From: Timema cristinae
Taxonomy: Eukaryota > Arthropoda > Insecta > Phasmatodea > Timematidae
Assembly (NCBI GenBank): GCA_039000515.1
Contig: JBCFYV010011135.1
Coordinates: 12,074,468-12,138,467, forward strand
DNA length: 64,000 nucleotides
Reading direction: 5' to 3'
The translations under genes were made by a program, and so were the position numbers. Of this stretch, positions 1-11,427 are shown piece by piece (the stretch's first letter is position 1; every line of letters starts with the position of its first letter). The notes beneath the pieces were generated by a model that had not been told where the DNA came from, did no database searches, and worked only from the letters and a program-made list of their open reading frames with translations.

Positions 1-1
1 T

Positions 2-133
2 AAAGAAGATATGTGGCTTAGAACTATGTTCATGGACATCTTTGAAGAAGCCGCTGTACCAACGGTGATCTTTGTTGACAATAAAAGTGTCATAAAACTT
101 ATGAACGTGGGTTATTGGTGGCTTCTCCGTTGA
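2..133 (+). pseudogene. Ty1/copia retrotransposon RNase H fragment (window edge)
   Basis: An open frame enters from the window edge and reads KEDMWLRTMFMDIFEE, a short gap, then PTVIFVDNKSVIKL before a TGA at 131-133. This is the late RNase H domain of copia-type pol: the W-L-R block is followed by a hydrophobic strand and the catalytic Asp in V-D-N-K-S. In the living enzyme this domain degrades the RNA strand during reverse transcription. Only about 43 codons are in the window and the frame stops where the family normally continues, so this is the 3' end of a decayed element. No LTR was recognised just downstream. Confidence 0.7.
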
Positions 134-742
134 ATGGCGCGTTTGATACAAATCCCACGATGCATCGTTTGGGTAATTGTCCTGTGAATACGTTGTCCAG
201 TGATTTCCCTTGCACAACCGTAGGAATTGTGAGTGTTTTTACTTCCACGTGGGCATTAGGATACTTTGCAGGACTGACGTTTAATGCCTTGGAATGTTAC
301 AGCAGTATAAAAGGTTCTACTTTGACACGTTGCACTAGAAGACGGGTTTCAACAATGTGAGCTTAAAAGTGCGGGATTTCAGAGGTAGCCATAAGACTAA
401 ACCCATCTCTGGAACGGACCAACTTGACTGAGTCCGGTGCAGTTCAAAAGATATTTCTCTTGGTTAAACACGACACCGTGTGGATCACCAAAAGATCCAC
501 CGTCTTACTCCTTGAAGCTTACACGCGTATACTAAGTTCGCTTATAAATTTGGGATGAGGAAGACAGAATTTTAGAGTGAATGTACCCGCATTATCGTGG
601 AGTGAGAGTTGAAATGTATTTGGGGGGAAGGGGAAACTCGATCTATCCGTTCAGAACTCAAACCCAGATTACCTACATTCTTACATGACAGTAACACACT
701 TGATCATTTGGCCTACGATGTTGATTAATATTGATTTCTTTT
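134..742. other. No recognisable gene
   Basis: An 81-codon frame (115-360) overlaps the end of the copia fragment but shows no motif and could be old 3' retrotransposon sequence. Nothing else is supported here. Confidence 0.4.
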
Positions 743-990
743 TAGCACCACGTCTTACTACCCGTTCGGGTTGTACGCCAATGTACTAATTAAAATATTG
801 TGTTAGGAACTAAGAATGTTTCAATTTAGAGGATGTGCAATTGCATTTTCTTGAAGGGAGAATGGAAAACCATTTAAGAAAAACCCTCCTCGGTGCAACC
901 GATCGGGATCAAGCCCCAGTATGCCTGATTTCGACAAGCTAGTCCAACACAAGAGTAGCGCTTTAGACCATGTGGCCACCAAAGCGAGTT
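743..990 (-). mobile_element. SINE A2, diverged, minus orientation
   Basis: It starts with the minus-strand shared tail (TAGCACCACGTCTTACTACC, then CCGTTCGGG). The body follows, including AAACCATTTAAG, and it ends in the tRNA-like head GTGGCCACCAAAGCGAG. It is clearly diverged from other copies and no clean TSD is visible. Confidence 0.8.
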
Positions 991-1825
991 AACATTTATT
1001 TATTAAATTTGAACACAATGTGCCGTTCACCCAAATATATCATCCACTGCGATGTATCGTCATTAATTATATACCGTGGTAGACGATATATCGTTGTAAC
1101 AAGTTGTTATTAGTGTTTCGAGAAACTTAATGAGTACTAAATCAGTGTTATATAAACAATGTTCATTATTGTAATTAATAATTTAGAAATTATCTGTATT
1201 TCAAACTATGAGTGAAATAAAAATACAGACGTTGGTGTACGGTACTGTAATTTATTTCCATTTTCAAATTAATATGGAGGTTAATAGTTAAACAAGTCGA
1301 GTTGAGTGAGAGAACAATAACTATTGTAATAACTGTGTTGGTTGCGTGAGTTATGAAGGGACGAAAATTTTGCGGGAGGTACATCAATTAATCGAAAGAA
1401 GAATACATAAATGCACATAGGGCTCGCGGATCTGGAAAAAGAGGGTATGCGCCGTTACATAGGACTCGAGGTTCTCGAACTCCACAACCCTGCGTGGAAC
1501 CACTATCCAGAAAAACTGCTTCTTTAGTGCTTCAGCCGGTACTTTGGGGAAGAACAGGGTATGCGCTGGTACATAGGTTCGTGGTTTGGTAGATCCCCTG
1601 GCTGGAATGGAATCACCTTCTGAGATAACTGAGTCAACGGCCCTTTAACTCACAATGGTAGAGAGTCTGCCCACGATGTGCTAAAACAAATATAAATATT
1701 CCTATATAAATAGTACTGACATAAAATGTTTACGATATGTTTCGATATTTTATAATAGTGATTTTCAATAAGTTCTACCAACCTTGTTACTACATTATAT
1801 TTCAACTAAATTGGTTGAAAAAGAC
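991..1825. other. No gene; imperfect internal duplication
   Basis: AT-rich DNA. A short motif recurs about 116 bp apart near 1443 and 1559 (GGGTATGCGCCGTTACATAGG versus GGGTATGCGCTGGTACATAGG), suggesting an old two-copy tandem duplication. No coding signal. Confidence 0.35.
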
Positions 1826-1925
1826 ACCTGAACACTGTAATTGAGTCCGAGAACTTTGTCTTAGGGCACGGATGTTCTACCACTGAGCTAACCAGGATTC
1901 ATCTCATATTTCAGTTCATTCTTAA
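1826..1925 (-). mobile_element. tRNA-derived SINE family D, minus
   Basis: Reads GACACCTGAACACTGTAATT and then TGTTCTACCACTGAGCTAAC, the reverse complement of a box-A-like GTTAGCTCAGTGGTAGAACA. It is homologous to 5206-5310, including flanking sequence beyond the tRNA part (GTCTATGATGGACGTGTG versus GTCTATTATGGATGTGTG). Confidence 0.55.
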
Positions 1926-2139
1926 ATAATAGTTGAAGGCTGGGTCTATGATGGACGTGTGGAATCTTCAGCTACAGATGAGCGACCAATACTAAGCGAG
2001 TGATCATACTTGAGAGTAATTTGCAACTTGGGAGGACTGTTATGAAGCCAAGTATGCAATACAATATTTTAATTTTAACGTGAAATTCTATTGAATAGCC
2101 ACGCACATCATAAACTCAGACTCACAGACTCAATCTTAA

Positions 2140-2275
2140 ATTATTAGTGAAAAATGACTCTGAACACGAGACGAATCCTGGTTATCTAAATGGAATAGCA
2201 TTAGCGCACTAAGCTAAAGTTCCCGGCCTCGATTCATGTACAGGTGTGAATTTTCATCTAACTCAAATTAATTGA
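2140..2275 (+). mobile_element. tRNA-derived SINE family D, plus
   Basis: Plus-strand D unit: AATCCTGGTTATCTAAATGG, then a GCACTAAGC anticodon-arm-like block, then CTCGATTCATGTACAGGTGT. Its relative is at 7175-7320. It lies in inverted orientation to the D unit at 1826-1925. Confidence 0.5.
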
Positions 2276-2374
2276 ACTGTGGTCCCTTCAATACGGACAG
2301 TGCTGTAATTACAATGAATTTCAACTTGTATGTTGATATTAATATACAGGTTTTCCCAAATTTATTGAACCAAA

Positions 2375-2788
2375 TTGATTATAGATCCATGTAAAGTAAG
2401 TAACTGTCTCACATTGTGGGTTCCCAACCCTGTCATATCTGTGGCCGATTATGTAGTTCCAGCCAACTCTAAAGATTTCCTTAAACCACCTGGAACTTAT
2501 CAATCCCTGGAGGAAGAAAATCAATATTTCAATCAGGATCATATTGACAATATTAGGTTTTTAATTAGAACAATCGTAGTACAATATATTCAACGAAATA
2601 TTCCAAAGAAGTTATGGTTTATTTCAATCATTTCGGGGGAAACGAACGTGCATTATTGGGTAATTTTATTTTTGAATTTTCGTAGGCCAAATGTTAGATT
2701 TACCTTAACTCTTAATCATACATATATAATGTTGTTACAATATGATTTTATAGATATAGTCCAGCAAGTACGTAACTTTAAACAATAA
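2375..2788 (+). CDS. Unrecognised 137-codon open frame
   Basis: This is the longest open frame in the window that does not overlap a recognised repeat. The product would begin MIIDPCKVSNCLTLWV and contains an acidic stretch (YQSLEEENQYFNQDHIDN), but I see no domain, signal peptide or membrane helix. A plausible splice acceptor (TTGATTATAG) lies just upstream, so part of it could be an exon. In AT-rich DNA an open frame this long can also arise by chance or from an old transposon. No function is assigned. Confidence 0.2.
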   Translation: MIIDPCKVSNCLTLWVPNPVISVADYVVPANSKDFLKPPGTYQSLEEENQYFNQDHIDNIRFLIRTIVVQYIQRNIPKKLWFISIISGETNVHYWVILFLNFRRPNVRFTLTLNHTYIMLLQYDFIDIVQQVRNFKQ

Positions 2789-4144
2789 AAATATAATATT
2801 TTGACAGTAGACCTAAATTTGTATAGCTATAGTTTAGTTATAATATTAATACCAACATTACTTTTAATTCATGGTCTTGGTCTCGACATTGTAATCATTT
2901 ATTTATCTATTATTTAATAGAAACTATAAAATAAAATGTATTTCTATCGCAAATCTTATCGATGGTCACGCAGAATATACGACGTTTAGCTTTAAATTGT
3001 CTCCTGTCACAATAATTACAATAACTTACATTATACACAAGTCGTGGCATGAATTACGAAACTAACAAATATTAAAACAACGCACATAGCACTCTATAAC
3101 CAATCAATTATCCATATATTTATATATATATTCACTCATCATATACATTACACTTTATATTATACTAGCAACACTATCTCATTTATCAATTGTTTTATTT
3201 TAATTTTTCTATTGGTATCTTACCAATTAGTGTTAATCATCTCACAAAAACTTTCATATATTACAATAATTCAAAAATTCACAAATATTCCGGCAGTATG
3301 TATTTTAAACAAATCATCGTCATCAGAAATAAGGTAATTAAAAGCTTGTTAATTTAAGTAATTATTTATTTGATATTTCGTATATTATCTTCGAATTTTT
3401 CTTTACTAATTAAATTTTTAATGTTTAGCTTTATTTAAACTTACAGTTTTACTAGCATCTAGACAATATTTCACAATACATTTGTTTTCCTCAGAACTGA
3501 AGAGGGTGTAACATAACCCCGGAACAGGTCGTTTTAGAAGACTAAAGATCAAATAAGGAAAAGGGAATAAAAGAATAAAAAAGATTTAATTTAATTATAC
3601 AAATAATAAGTCAAATTATATATTTCTCAAATCCAAACAATAAAATTTCCTTCGAAACCTTAAAAATATGTAGAATTTTAGTTAGGGTGAAAATATGTAA
3701 AATAGAATTTTTAAAAATAGTTGGTGAAGGCTTGGTACCACTGACGAATGATACTTTGTTTGTCTTGTCTATAACAATATAGATAACAAAAAGAACACTT
3801 TTTGTCTAAATTAATTACATTAATACAATTTTGTCCTTTTCTATGATTACTCCTTTCAGCTACACAAGTCTTTGCAATTCCTTTTATCAATTGCTTAAAA
3901 TTGTCATTTGTAGTCCGTATTCATATTTTACTCCAGATACTTTTTTGAGATTTTTATGTTTCTAAACTACAATATGAATTGAAGTTTCAAGCACCCTATC
4001 TCTTTTTTAAATGAGTTTTATTTTCATATCAACACTTTTTTTAATTCCAGAAAATGTCTGCTTCTAATATATTTCACTGTAATATTATTATATAAGTTAT
4101 GTATTGTTTTCAGTATACCCATCCTCTTCGTTACAACACCACTC
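2789..4144. other. AT-rich, no gene; possible LTR 3' end near 3495-3516
   Basis: Very AT-rich with no open frame of interest. Near 3495-3516 the motif GAAGAGGGTGTAACA resembles the 3' end of the long LTR-like repeat (AGAGAGGGTGTAACA at about 59,840-59,854), so a third, heavily decayed copy may end here. Confidence 0.3.
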
Positions 4145-4500
4145 TGACCAACCTATGACACAACAGCAAGTGCTCGCATTCATACCTGCTAGTACCTAGC
4201 GCTGGTGGGTATCGCTGCACCGCAAGGTCATCTGGGACGCTACGGCCGAGCGTCCCCGGCCAGCTTCTAGCGTCTGTTTCTGTCGTAACAGTGGCTTGTG
4301 TAGTAAGAAAGACAATGGGGACCTGACATGTGAGCTTCCCGATAACTTCATCAGTAGGTTATGTGAGACTATGTTCGCGAAGTGAGCTCTCCAGGCAGTG
4401 GGACCAACATGGCCGCTAATATCGTACCTATCGTGGTAGCGTCTTCGGTGCTGCTTATGGTGGGTGCTGTCTGCTTTGTCTTCTGAAAACGACCCTTGTA
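4145..4500. promoter_or_regulatory. CpG-rich island, possible promoter
   Basis: This stretch stands out from its AT-rich surroundings. I count roughly 20 CpG dinucleotides in about 350 bp, for example GACGCTACGGCCGAGCGTCC and GTTCGCGAAG. It is not part of a SINE, the other common CpG source here. It contains an ATG in a good context at 4409. An unmethylated promoter island is the simplest reading, but an unrecognised repeat cannot be excluded. Confidence 0.3.
4409..4486 (+). CDS. 25-codon ORF, hydrophobic helix; possible first or last exon
   Basis: The ATG lies in a favourable context (ACCAACATGG: A at -3, G at +4) inside the CpG-rich island. The product starts MAANIVPIVVASSVLLMVG and stops after 25 residues. 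Residues 4-24 form one uninterrupted hydrophobic stretch, like a signal anchor or transmembrane helix. In-frame residues upstream (SSPGSGTN) would also suit the juxtamembrane end of a receptor. It could be a micropeptide, a first exon using the GTGGGT donor near 4461, a terminal exon, or chance. Confidence 0.2.
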   Translation: MAANIVPIVVASSVLLMVGAVCFVF

Positions 4501-4570
4501 TGTTGGATACAAACAGTGGTAGTTAGTGGGAATACACAGATTTTAGAGCAACTAGAGCTCAGTAAATATA

Positions 4571-4840
4571 TTATTATTATTATTAGCACCGCGTCTTACT
4601 ACCCGTTCGGGTTGTACGCACTTACGCTAATGTGTAATGGTAGGGTGATTGTGAGATGAAATGGAGGACCTACAGTTTAACGTGGAATCCGAACCACGGT
4701 GGTGACCTGGCATTCCACACATTAACAAGATGTGTAGGAAGGGTTTGGAAATCAGATAAATCTGTGCCGGGACCGAGGATTGAACCCCGGCCGCCAGCAC
4801 AGAAGTCTGACACCTTACCCCTAGACCACCAGGTCACCCG
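4571..4840 (-). mobile_element. SINE B, near full length, minus
   Basis: It is flanked by a perfect 10-bp TSD AGTAAATATA at 4561-4570 and 4841-4850. On the minus strand it runs from a Glu-tRNA-like head (TGACCTGGTGGTCTAGGGG, box B GGGTTCAATCC) through the B body to the shared tail and ATT repeats at 4571-4584. A short internal deletion lies near 4733. Confidence 0.92.
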
Positions 4841-4850
4841 AGTAAATATA

Positions 4851-5205
4851 AAGTGTATTATTTAAACTAGGGTTGTGCGAAACTTCAACTTGACTTTGAA
4901 ACAAATATCTGCTTTGACTTATCTTGGAAAACAATTCCGACTTCTATAATTGCGAAGCTTCGTCAGTAAAAATATTGACTGTTAAAATATTCATTTGGAA
5001 AAACCTGAAGTAATTGAACTATAAGTAGTGATAAATTTAATTATCAGAATGAAACAAAATATAATAAACAATTTTGTGTAAAATAACATTTTCCAAATGA
5101 TTTTAATGCATAAAGTTACATCTATTAATATTAATAACCACAAAACAATAATTTTTTCAAGAATATAACAACCAACAAAAAATAAATACTCTTTAAATTG
5201 AAATA
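4851..5205. other. AT-rich spacer
   Basis: No gene or recognisable element between the SINE B copy and the next D unit. Its position suggests it may hold the decayed 5' part of the LTR-like repeat that follows. Confidence 0.3.
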
Positions 5206-5310
5206 TGACACCTAAACACAGTAATTAAACCCAGGAACTTAAGCTTATTCCACCGATTCTCTTCCCACTGAGCTATTTAGTAATCGTCCTATACTCAGGC
5301 CTATTCTTCT
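5206..5310 (-). mobile_element. tRNA-derived SINE family D, minus
   Basis: GACACCTAAACACAGTAATT and TTCCCACTGAGCTATTTAG match the D copy at 1826-1925 on the same strand. Box-A-like reverse complement: CTAAATAGCTCAGTGGGAA. Confidence 0.5.
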
Positions 5311-5329
5311 CTCAAATTTAAGGCAGAGT

Positions 5330-7160
5330 CTATTATGGATGTGTGTTTAACATTTGGTGATGATACATCATATCACCCCCCATACTTATCTTAAAGTCAT
5401 ACTACCCACTCCGTATGAAACCGAAATATTAATAAACTTCCTGAAATAGTAAGCTTCTCTATTGTAGTCCTATGTAGAATTCGTCTACAATACTAAGACA
5501 CATCAAACAAGAATAAACTCCCTGCAATCAATTACATGTTCATGTACTTACCATTTGTATCTTCTGGCTAGAACAACCTTCAAAACTGGACTATATACGC
5601 TGCGTCCTAAATTGAAGAGTGGGACGAACGAGCCTAGTCAAGCGTACGAGTCAAAATGATTCCAATGAAACTCAACAAACAGCAAACAACAGTACCGGAA
5701 TCTACGACTTACCTTTCACTGCGGGCAAGACGGAATCTTCTACCTAGACATTGCGTGATGTATGTACGTCACTGGTGCTCTGGTCAAAAAAGATATTTTG
5801 TCAACACTGGCGGACGTGATGAAGAGAGGCCGGCCAATCCAAGCTTGACCAATGGTGTACGTGCCGATTTTCATTCATCGAAGTAGCTGATGGGACGTCA
5901 CCGACGTATATGGACAACCCCCCCACCCCCTTTCAACCCCAGGCGACTAGCAACACTATTTTAGCCCGGTGATTCTGAAGACGGATTGACTATTAAATTG
6001 GACGCCGTCAGTAGAAGTCATGTCCTAAACTATTGTATAAGACGTCGTCAGGATAAATCCGGTCCTGGACGTGGACATTTTCAGGATGTTTTCGTGTTCA
6101 CAATATATTTATTTCATCGATATTATTTTAATAGACTTGAACAATGGCTTGTTCAATTTTGAAATTAAAGTAACGTATGTATTGGAATAAACCTGAATAA
6201 GCTACGTAAACTATTTGCTAAAATTAATATTGTTTGTAATACTAAATTTTGTAATGATACACCAATTCTTTTTGCCGCCAATCAGGCGCTAGTGTCAGCG
6301 AGGTTACTGAATATATCAGATTGCCATGTTTTTTGACTAATTTTTTGCTAGAAGTATGTTATTTGAATTGTCTAAATTTAGCTGTTAATGTAAACTCATC
6401 TTTTGACGATGTTTTCTTATTCTAAATTGTTTGGTAAAGTAACGTAAAATTTTTTTGATGGGTTTATTTTGACTTTGAATATTTTCCAAATTATTGAGTG
6501 GAATATAATTGTGGTTTATCTAAACCTCTTTTGTATGTTATAGAATTTTTACTAATAAGTAAAGATCTTGTTAACGTCCATAGTTGTGTCAATATTTAAT
6601 AGTCCCACGGGAGTTTGACCTATGGTCTGTAAGCCAAACTCTTGTGTTCCCCGAAATATCTCTTAATTCTTTTTTTGTCTCTATTAAATGTAGCATATCA
6701 GACAACTTTCGTACCAATTTCAAAGATGCCCATTAGTCTCTTATCTTTTTGTAATCAATAAATATCTGACTAGATATTTCTAAAGTAATTTACTCATAAT
6801 TATAGTCAACATTTTAGGTTGTTTTGTCAATATTAAATGTTGTGAAACTGACGTTGTGTGTTGGATCGAGTGGTTGTCTCTTTCAGACTGACCTAGTTGA
6901 CTTAAGAACATGTTTCATGTTTGGAAACATTCGCATGATAGTACTGCGCATTTGTTTGAATATGATTTTCAACACAATGCTTGATGGATTTTGAGGCCAT
7001 GCAAATTATTGTTTAAATTGTAATTATTTTAAATAAAATAGTCATATTGTTACTAAATTGTTGCTAATGTATTTTTTCTTTATAATTTTTGTAGCTTACC
7101 CCCACTTTCCTTTTAGTCTAGTGTGGCAGTAACTAAAAGGTAGTAAAGTGGGTGGTAACA
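5330..7160. mobile_element. Long LTR-like repeat, copy 1 (5' end unclear)
   Basis: Diverged copy of the element at 57,624-59,853. Shared landmarks in the same order are: CTTCTCTATTGTAGTCC against ATTCTCTATTGTAGTTC; GTACTTACCATTTGTATCTT against GTACTTACCGATTGAATCTT; GGCCGGCCAAT; GGGAGTTTGACC with AAGCCAAACTC; and the end TAGCTTACCCCCACT followed by GGTGGTAACA. The right end is near 7160. The left end cannot be placed, perhaps because of the D unit at 5206. Neither copy encodes a long protein. A 76-codon frame at 5656-5886 has no recognised domain and is not preserved in the other copy. Confidence 0.55.
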
Positions 7161-7174
7161 TGTAAAAACAATCA

Positions 7175-7320
7175 GAAACAATTAGTGAAGAATGTCCCTG
7201 AGTACGTGACATTTCTTGGATAGCCCAGTAGTATTATTGGTGTACTAATCCAAAGTTATTGGGTTTGATTCCCATGACCAGGTGTCATTTTTCAATCTAA
7301 AGTGTATGATATTTAGTCGT
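7175..7320 (+). mobile_element. tRNA-derived SINE family D, plus
   Basis: Contains TTGGATAGCCCAGTAGTATT as a weak box A and GGGTTTGATTCCCATGACC as box B, followed by AGGTGTCATTTTTCAATCT. It starts immediately right of the LTR-like repeat, mirroring the minus-strand D unit on its left. Confidence 0.5.
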
Positions 7321-8054
7321 GGCTGTAACCGTAACTAACAAATATATTAGATTGTCTATTTAATCCATTATGACCAAAAAAAATCAATTTTGTTCTTCTT
7401 AAACAGAAAAAATTGTATTTAACACACCCTTATTATTGATCTGACAATTACTCGGCCATTAGGTTAACATCTGTAGTTGACTTGTTTTGGTGGCATGTCC
7501 CCGGGCATAGCCGATCTCACCAACTCTCAAAGTGTTTCCTTCAGGCAAGGGACGAATTTGAAGATTATTATGTTCCTTGTTGAATAGAGAGTGTCCTCTT
7601 TTCTTATTATTTCTGTAACAGATTATATTATTTTACGAATGCACTTTGGTGAAGTCTTTCTGAAACACTATATTATTTCGTTTCACTAATTTTATCTCTA
7701 GAGAAAAGTCATTGTGGTTCACCGTGCCTTTTATTTTACATCGTGAATGGACAACATAACAACAAAGCGTATAAACCGAATAGGTAGCAAACGTGAGGCT
7801 AATAAAGACACATAAAACTATCTATTGGCCGTGCAAACCTACCCAGATTTTCGTGGTTATAATATTTTCTCGCGGCTTGGAATTTTATAAAGATGGAGTG
7901 TTTTGTTTTGTATCGTAAAGTTTTTATCTCCAACCGTGGCATATTATGTCCTTGCAAGATCAACTTTGGTAAGTAGGTAAGGGCATGTTAAAAACATAAA
8001 TAATAGAGAATGATTCAATAAATATATGATTTATTATCAAGTAACTCAAGATTT
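7321..8054. other. No recognisable gene or repeat
   Basis: AT-rich intergenic sequence. I see no motif that supports a feature. Confidence 0.4.
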
Positions 8055-9050
8055 AATTGTCGTACTACAAAAGTATATACCCTATCACTATCTTGAGCTA
8101 GTTCTATCCAGTCCACTTCATTACATCCTATCTCTATCTTGAGCTAGATATATCTAGTCCATCTCATTACACCCTATCTCTATCTTGAGCTAGTTATATC
8201 CAGTCCACCTCATTATACCCTATCTCTATCTTATGCTAGTTCTGTCCAGTTCACCTCATTACACCCTATCTCTATCTTGAGCTAGTTATATCCAGTCCCC
8301 CTCATTATATCCTATCTTTATTGTGAGCTAGTTATATCCAGTCCACCTCGTTACACCCTATTTCTATCTTGAGCTAGTTCTATCCAGTCCACCTAATTAC
8401 ACCCTATCTCTATCTTGAGCTAGTTATATCCAGTCCACCTCATTATACCTATCTCTATCTTATGCTAGTTCTGTCCAGTTCACCTCATTACACCCTATCT
8501 CTATCTTGAGCTAGTTATATCCAGTCCCCCTCATTATATCCTATCTTTATCGTGAGCTAGTTATATCCAGTCCACCTCATTACACCCTATCTCTAACTTG
8601 AGCTAGTTATATCCAGTCCCCCTCATTATATTCTATCTTTATCGTGAGCTAGTTATATCCAGTCCACCTCATTACACCCTATCTCTATCTTGTGCTAGTT
8701 CTGTCCAGTTCACCTCATTACACCCTATCTCTATCTTGAGCTAGTTATATCCAGTCCCCCTCATTATATTCTATCTTTATCGTGAGCTAGTTATATCCAG
8801 TCCACCTCATTACACCCTATCTCTATCTTGTGCTAGTTCTTTCTAGTTCACCTCATTACAACCTATCTCTATCTTGAGCTAGTTATATCCAGTCCCCCTC
8901 ATTATATCCTATCTTTATCATGAGCTAGTTATATCCAGTCCCCCTCATTATATCCTATCTTTATCGTGAGCTATTTATATCCAATCCACCTAATTACATC
9001 CTATCCCTCTCTTGTGCTAGTTATATCCAGTCCAATTCACCCCATTACTT
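8055..9050. repeat. 46-bp minisatellite, about 21 units, 3-unit higher order
   Basis: Tandem unit containing CTAGTTATATCCAGTCCACC, then TCATTACACC, then CTATCTCTATCTTGAG (46 bp). Three unit types alternate in blocks. Type 1 has GTGCTAGTTCTGTCCAGTTC, type 2 has CCAGTCCCCCTCATTATAT, and type 3 has TTTATCGTGAGC. The trio, about 138 bp, recurs near 8222, 8455 and 8690, with a partial fourth near 8825. Edge units are more diverged. No open frame is maintained. Confidence 0.95.
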
Positions 9051-9717
9051 CCTACACCTAACATGAGTTACAGTCAGCTTCATTTTAAACCTATATATTT
9101 CTTGTCTATTTGTTGCATCGTAAGTTTATTCACGTTTAATTGAAATTGTAGGCTCATCCAACAAAATACATCTTCACGCTATCAACGTTTAGCCTTTCTG
9201 AGTAGCATTAACGTCCCTCAACCTTATCATCTCAATCCCGATTCCCGGGTTTCTACCCTTGCAATTGTTTAGTTTTTCCCATATTTACCTCCCCTCAATC
9301 CTCGACAGAAGATTGACATCACGAAGTGACACTCAACTTACAACTATTTTACAATCGACAGTATATTCATAGAATTAGGAGCTAGTTTGACTGTCATGAT
9401 CATTTCGCGAAATTTATCGCACGGAAAGGTCTGAAATTTTGAAAATCAATATCTTTTGTGCACGAACATATGGAGCTCAAAACCTGAATTTTAAAATCTT
9501 GATTTATTTTTAATTTAACAAAAAACTTTACAGACAATCCCGATTACTCCAGCTCGATACACATAATATTAACATTACATTTCATATCTACTTAATCAAC
9601 CTTGATACATTTACATAATTAATATACACATAATCATAAACCTATTCAAACCTTCTTTATAGAGAAAGTGTTTCAATACCAAGGGCAATCATAAAGGGGA
9701 TTACCAGAGACCTTTAT
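9051..9717. other. No recognisable gene
   Basis: AT-rich spacer between the minisatellite and a SINE A1 copy; nothing supported. Confidence 0.4.
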
Positions 9718-9728
9718 TTATTTGATCC

Positions 9729-9986
<258 letters not shown>

Positions 9987-9997
9987 TTATTTGATCC

Positions 9998-11089
9998 ACA
10001 CTCAAATATGCAAAATCCCAAGTACCTGAACTAAGATGTCTAACTATTAGAAAAATGAAATATTTAATTATACACGTTAATGGGGGTTTAAGGGTATGCT
10101 AGATGTAAAAGAGTAACAACTGAATAGAAGATGGCTTTGATCTAGAGGCTGTTTTATTTTCATAATCCAAATGTTAACAATATTATGTTCTTAGATTGCG
10201 GGCTATGCTCAATAGCAACAATATGCATAAGGAAGAGAATAAATGTATTTATGTACAAGAAATTAATGTAAATTTTCATAGTATTGAACGCACAATCAAA
10301 TATAAAGTACATTCATAATAATTTGACAGAACCAATTTATATACTCACCAAAATCTAAAATATAGCGAACAATTATAGAAAAGAAATTAAAGTCGGGAAA
10401 ATCTTATATTGGCAAGCCTGTTTGTATCACGTCTGCTATCTTATCCCTATCACCTAGTAGGAATATGCTCCTAACTATACACCTGGCTACATTAGAAATA
10501 AGTAAAGATGTTATCATGTCCAACTATCCGCGAGGCGGGACAACCTACCTAAAGGGTTAATATATCTCTTACAAACATACTGAGAGTATAATAAGGGTTG
10601 GCAAACATTGATCGAAATTATCCTTTTATAAAAATTGAAAGTAAAATAATAATACATACAAGTTCGTTTAGAACTACTAGCACAGTAAGGCAGTATCCCA
10701 ATCATAATAGCGCAATATAGCCTACAAAAATAAATAACAAAACTTGACCTGAATCTAAATTTAAAGAGATACGTCCAAAAAAATGCCTCAATTCATAACA
10801 AATCTAATTAGCCAACAAAACTAAATTAGTAAAATTATTCATAAAAAAAATATGCCGAAGCAAATCCAAATAAGTCCCTACATAATTAAGTTACAATTTA
10901 ACAATTCCCCATTTATAAAATATATAATGCTTGTCCAATATAACGTAGACTTACATGTAGAAAGATCTTACATCCTAAAAGCATCAAATAGTGACTGCTC
11001 CTTACCAGGTACATGCTTATATTCAGATTTTCACTGTGGGGAAAATATGGGAGGGTGGTTATACAAGTTCAACAAAGTCACTATCAACA
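9998..11089. other. No supported gene
   Basis: AT-rich. A 116-codon frame (10,852-11,202) runs into the CpG cluster downstream but has no domain, and its AT-rich codons look incidental. Confidence 0.35.
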
Positions 11090-11250
11090 AGTTAGCGTTA
11101 GTTTCCCTCATTGACGTCTGCGCACAACGTCAAGAGGGAGATAAGAGTGGGGGTAGGGAAAACCACGTGATCACCAAGAGCGCTTCTTTCCCCAAGTTTT
11201 AGCGCCTGCGCAGCGTCCGCTACTCGGGAAAGTCAGCAAAACTAAGTAAC
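11090..11250. promoter_or_regulatory. Small CpG cluster with NRF1-like and E-box motifs
   Basis: Inside AT-rich DNA this stretch holds GCGCCTGCGCAG near 11,201, close to the palindromic GCGCNTGCGC site bound by NRF1-family factors. It also has CTGCGCAC near 11,118, the E-box CACGTG near 11,165, and GTCCGCTACTCGGG. Such clustering is typical of a housekeeping promoter, but no first exon can be shown on either side. Confidence 0.25.
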
Positions 11251-11427
11251 CTTCCAAGAAAACAGTCTTGTTTTTCTTGTTTAACGTGAGAGGAGTGTTG
11301 ATGTTCTCAGTGACCCATGAGCGGTGCTGGCTTCCCGGTTAAACGGAGTAAGTGTAACTGCACTTTTATAAGTGCGGAGGTTATACGGCGTAGATGTTTG
11401 TAGCCAAGGTGCACTATTATTTTGAAA

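Noticed and set aside
4656..4865. 69-codon ORF
   Set aside because: Lies almost entirely in SINE B antisense sequence and its TSD; similar frames appear in other SINE copies (11,281-11,692; 25,677-25,871; 62,861-63,256).
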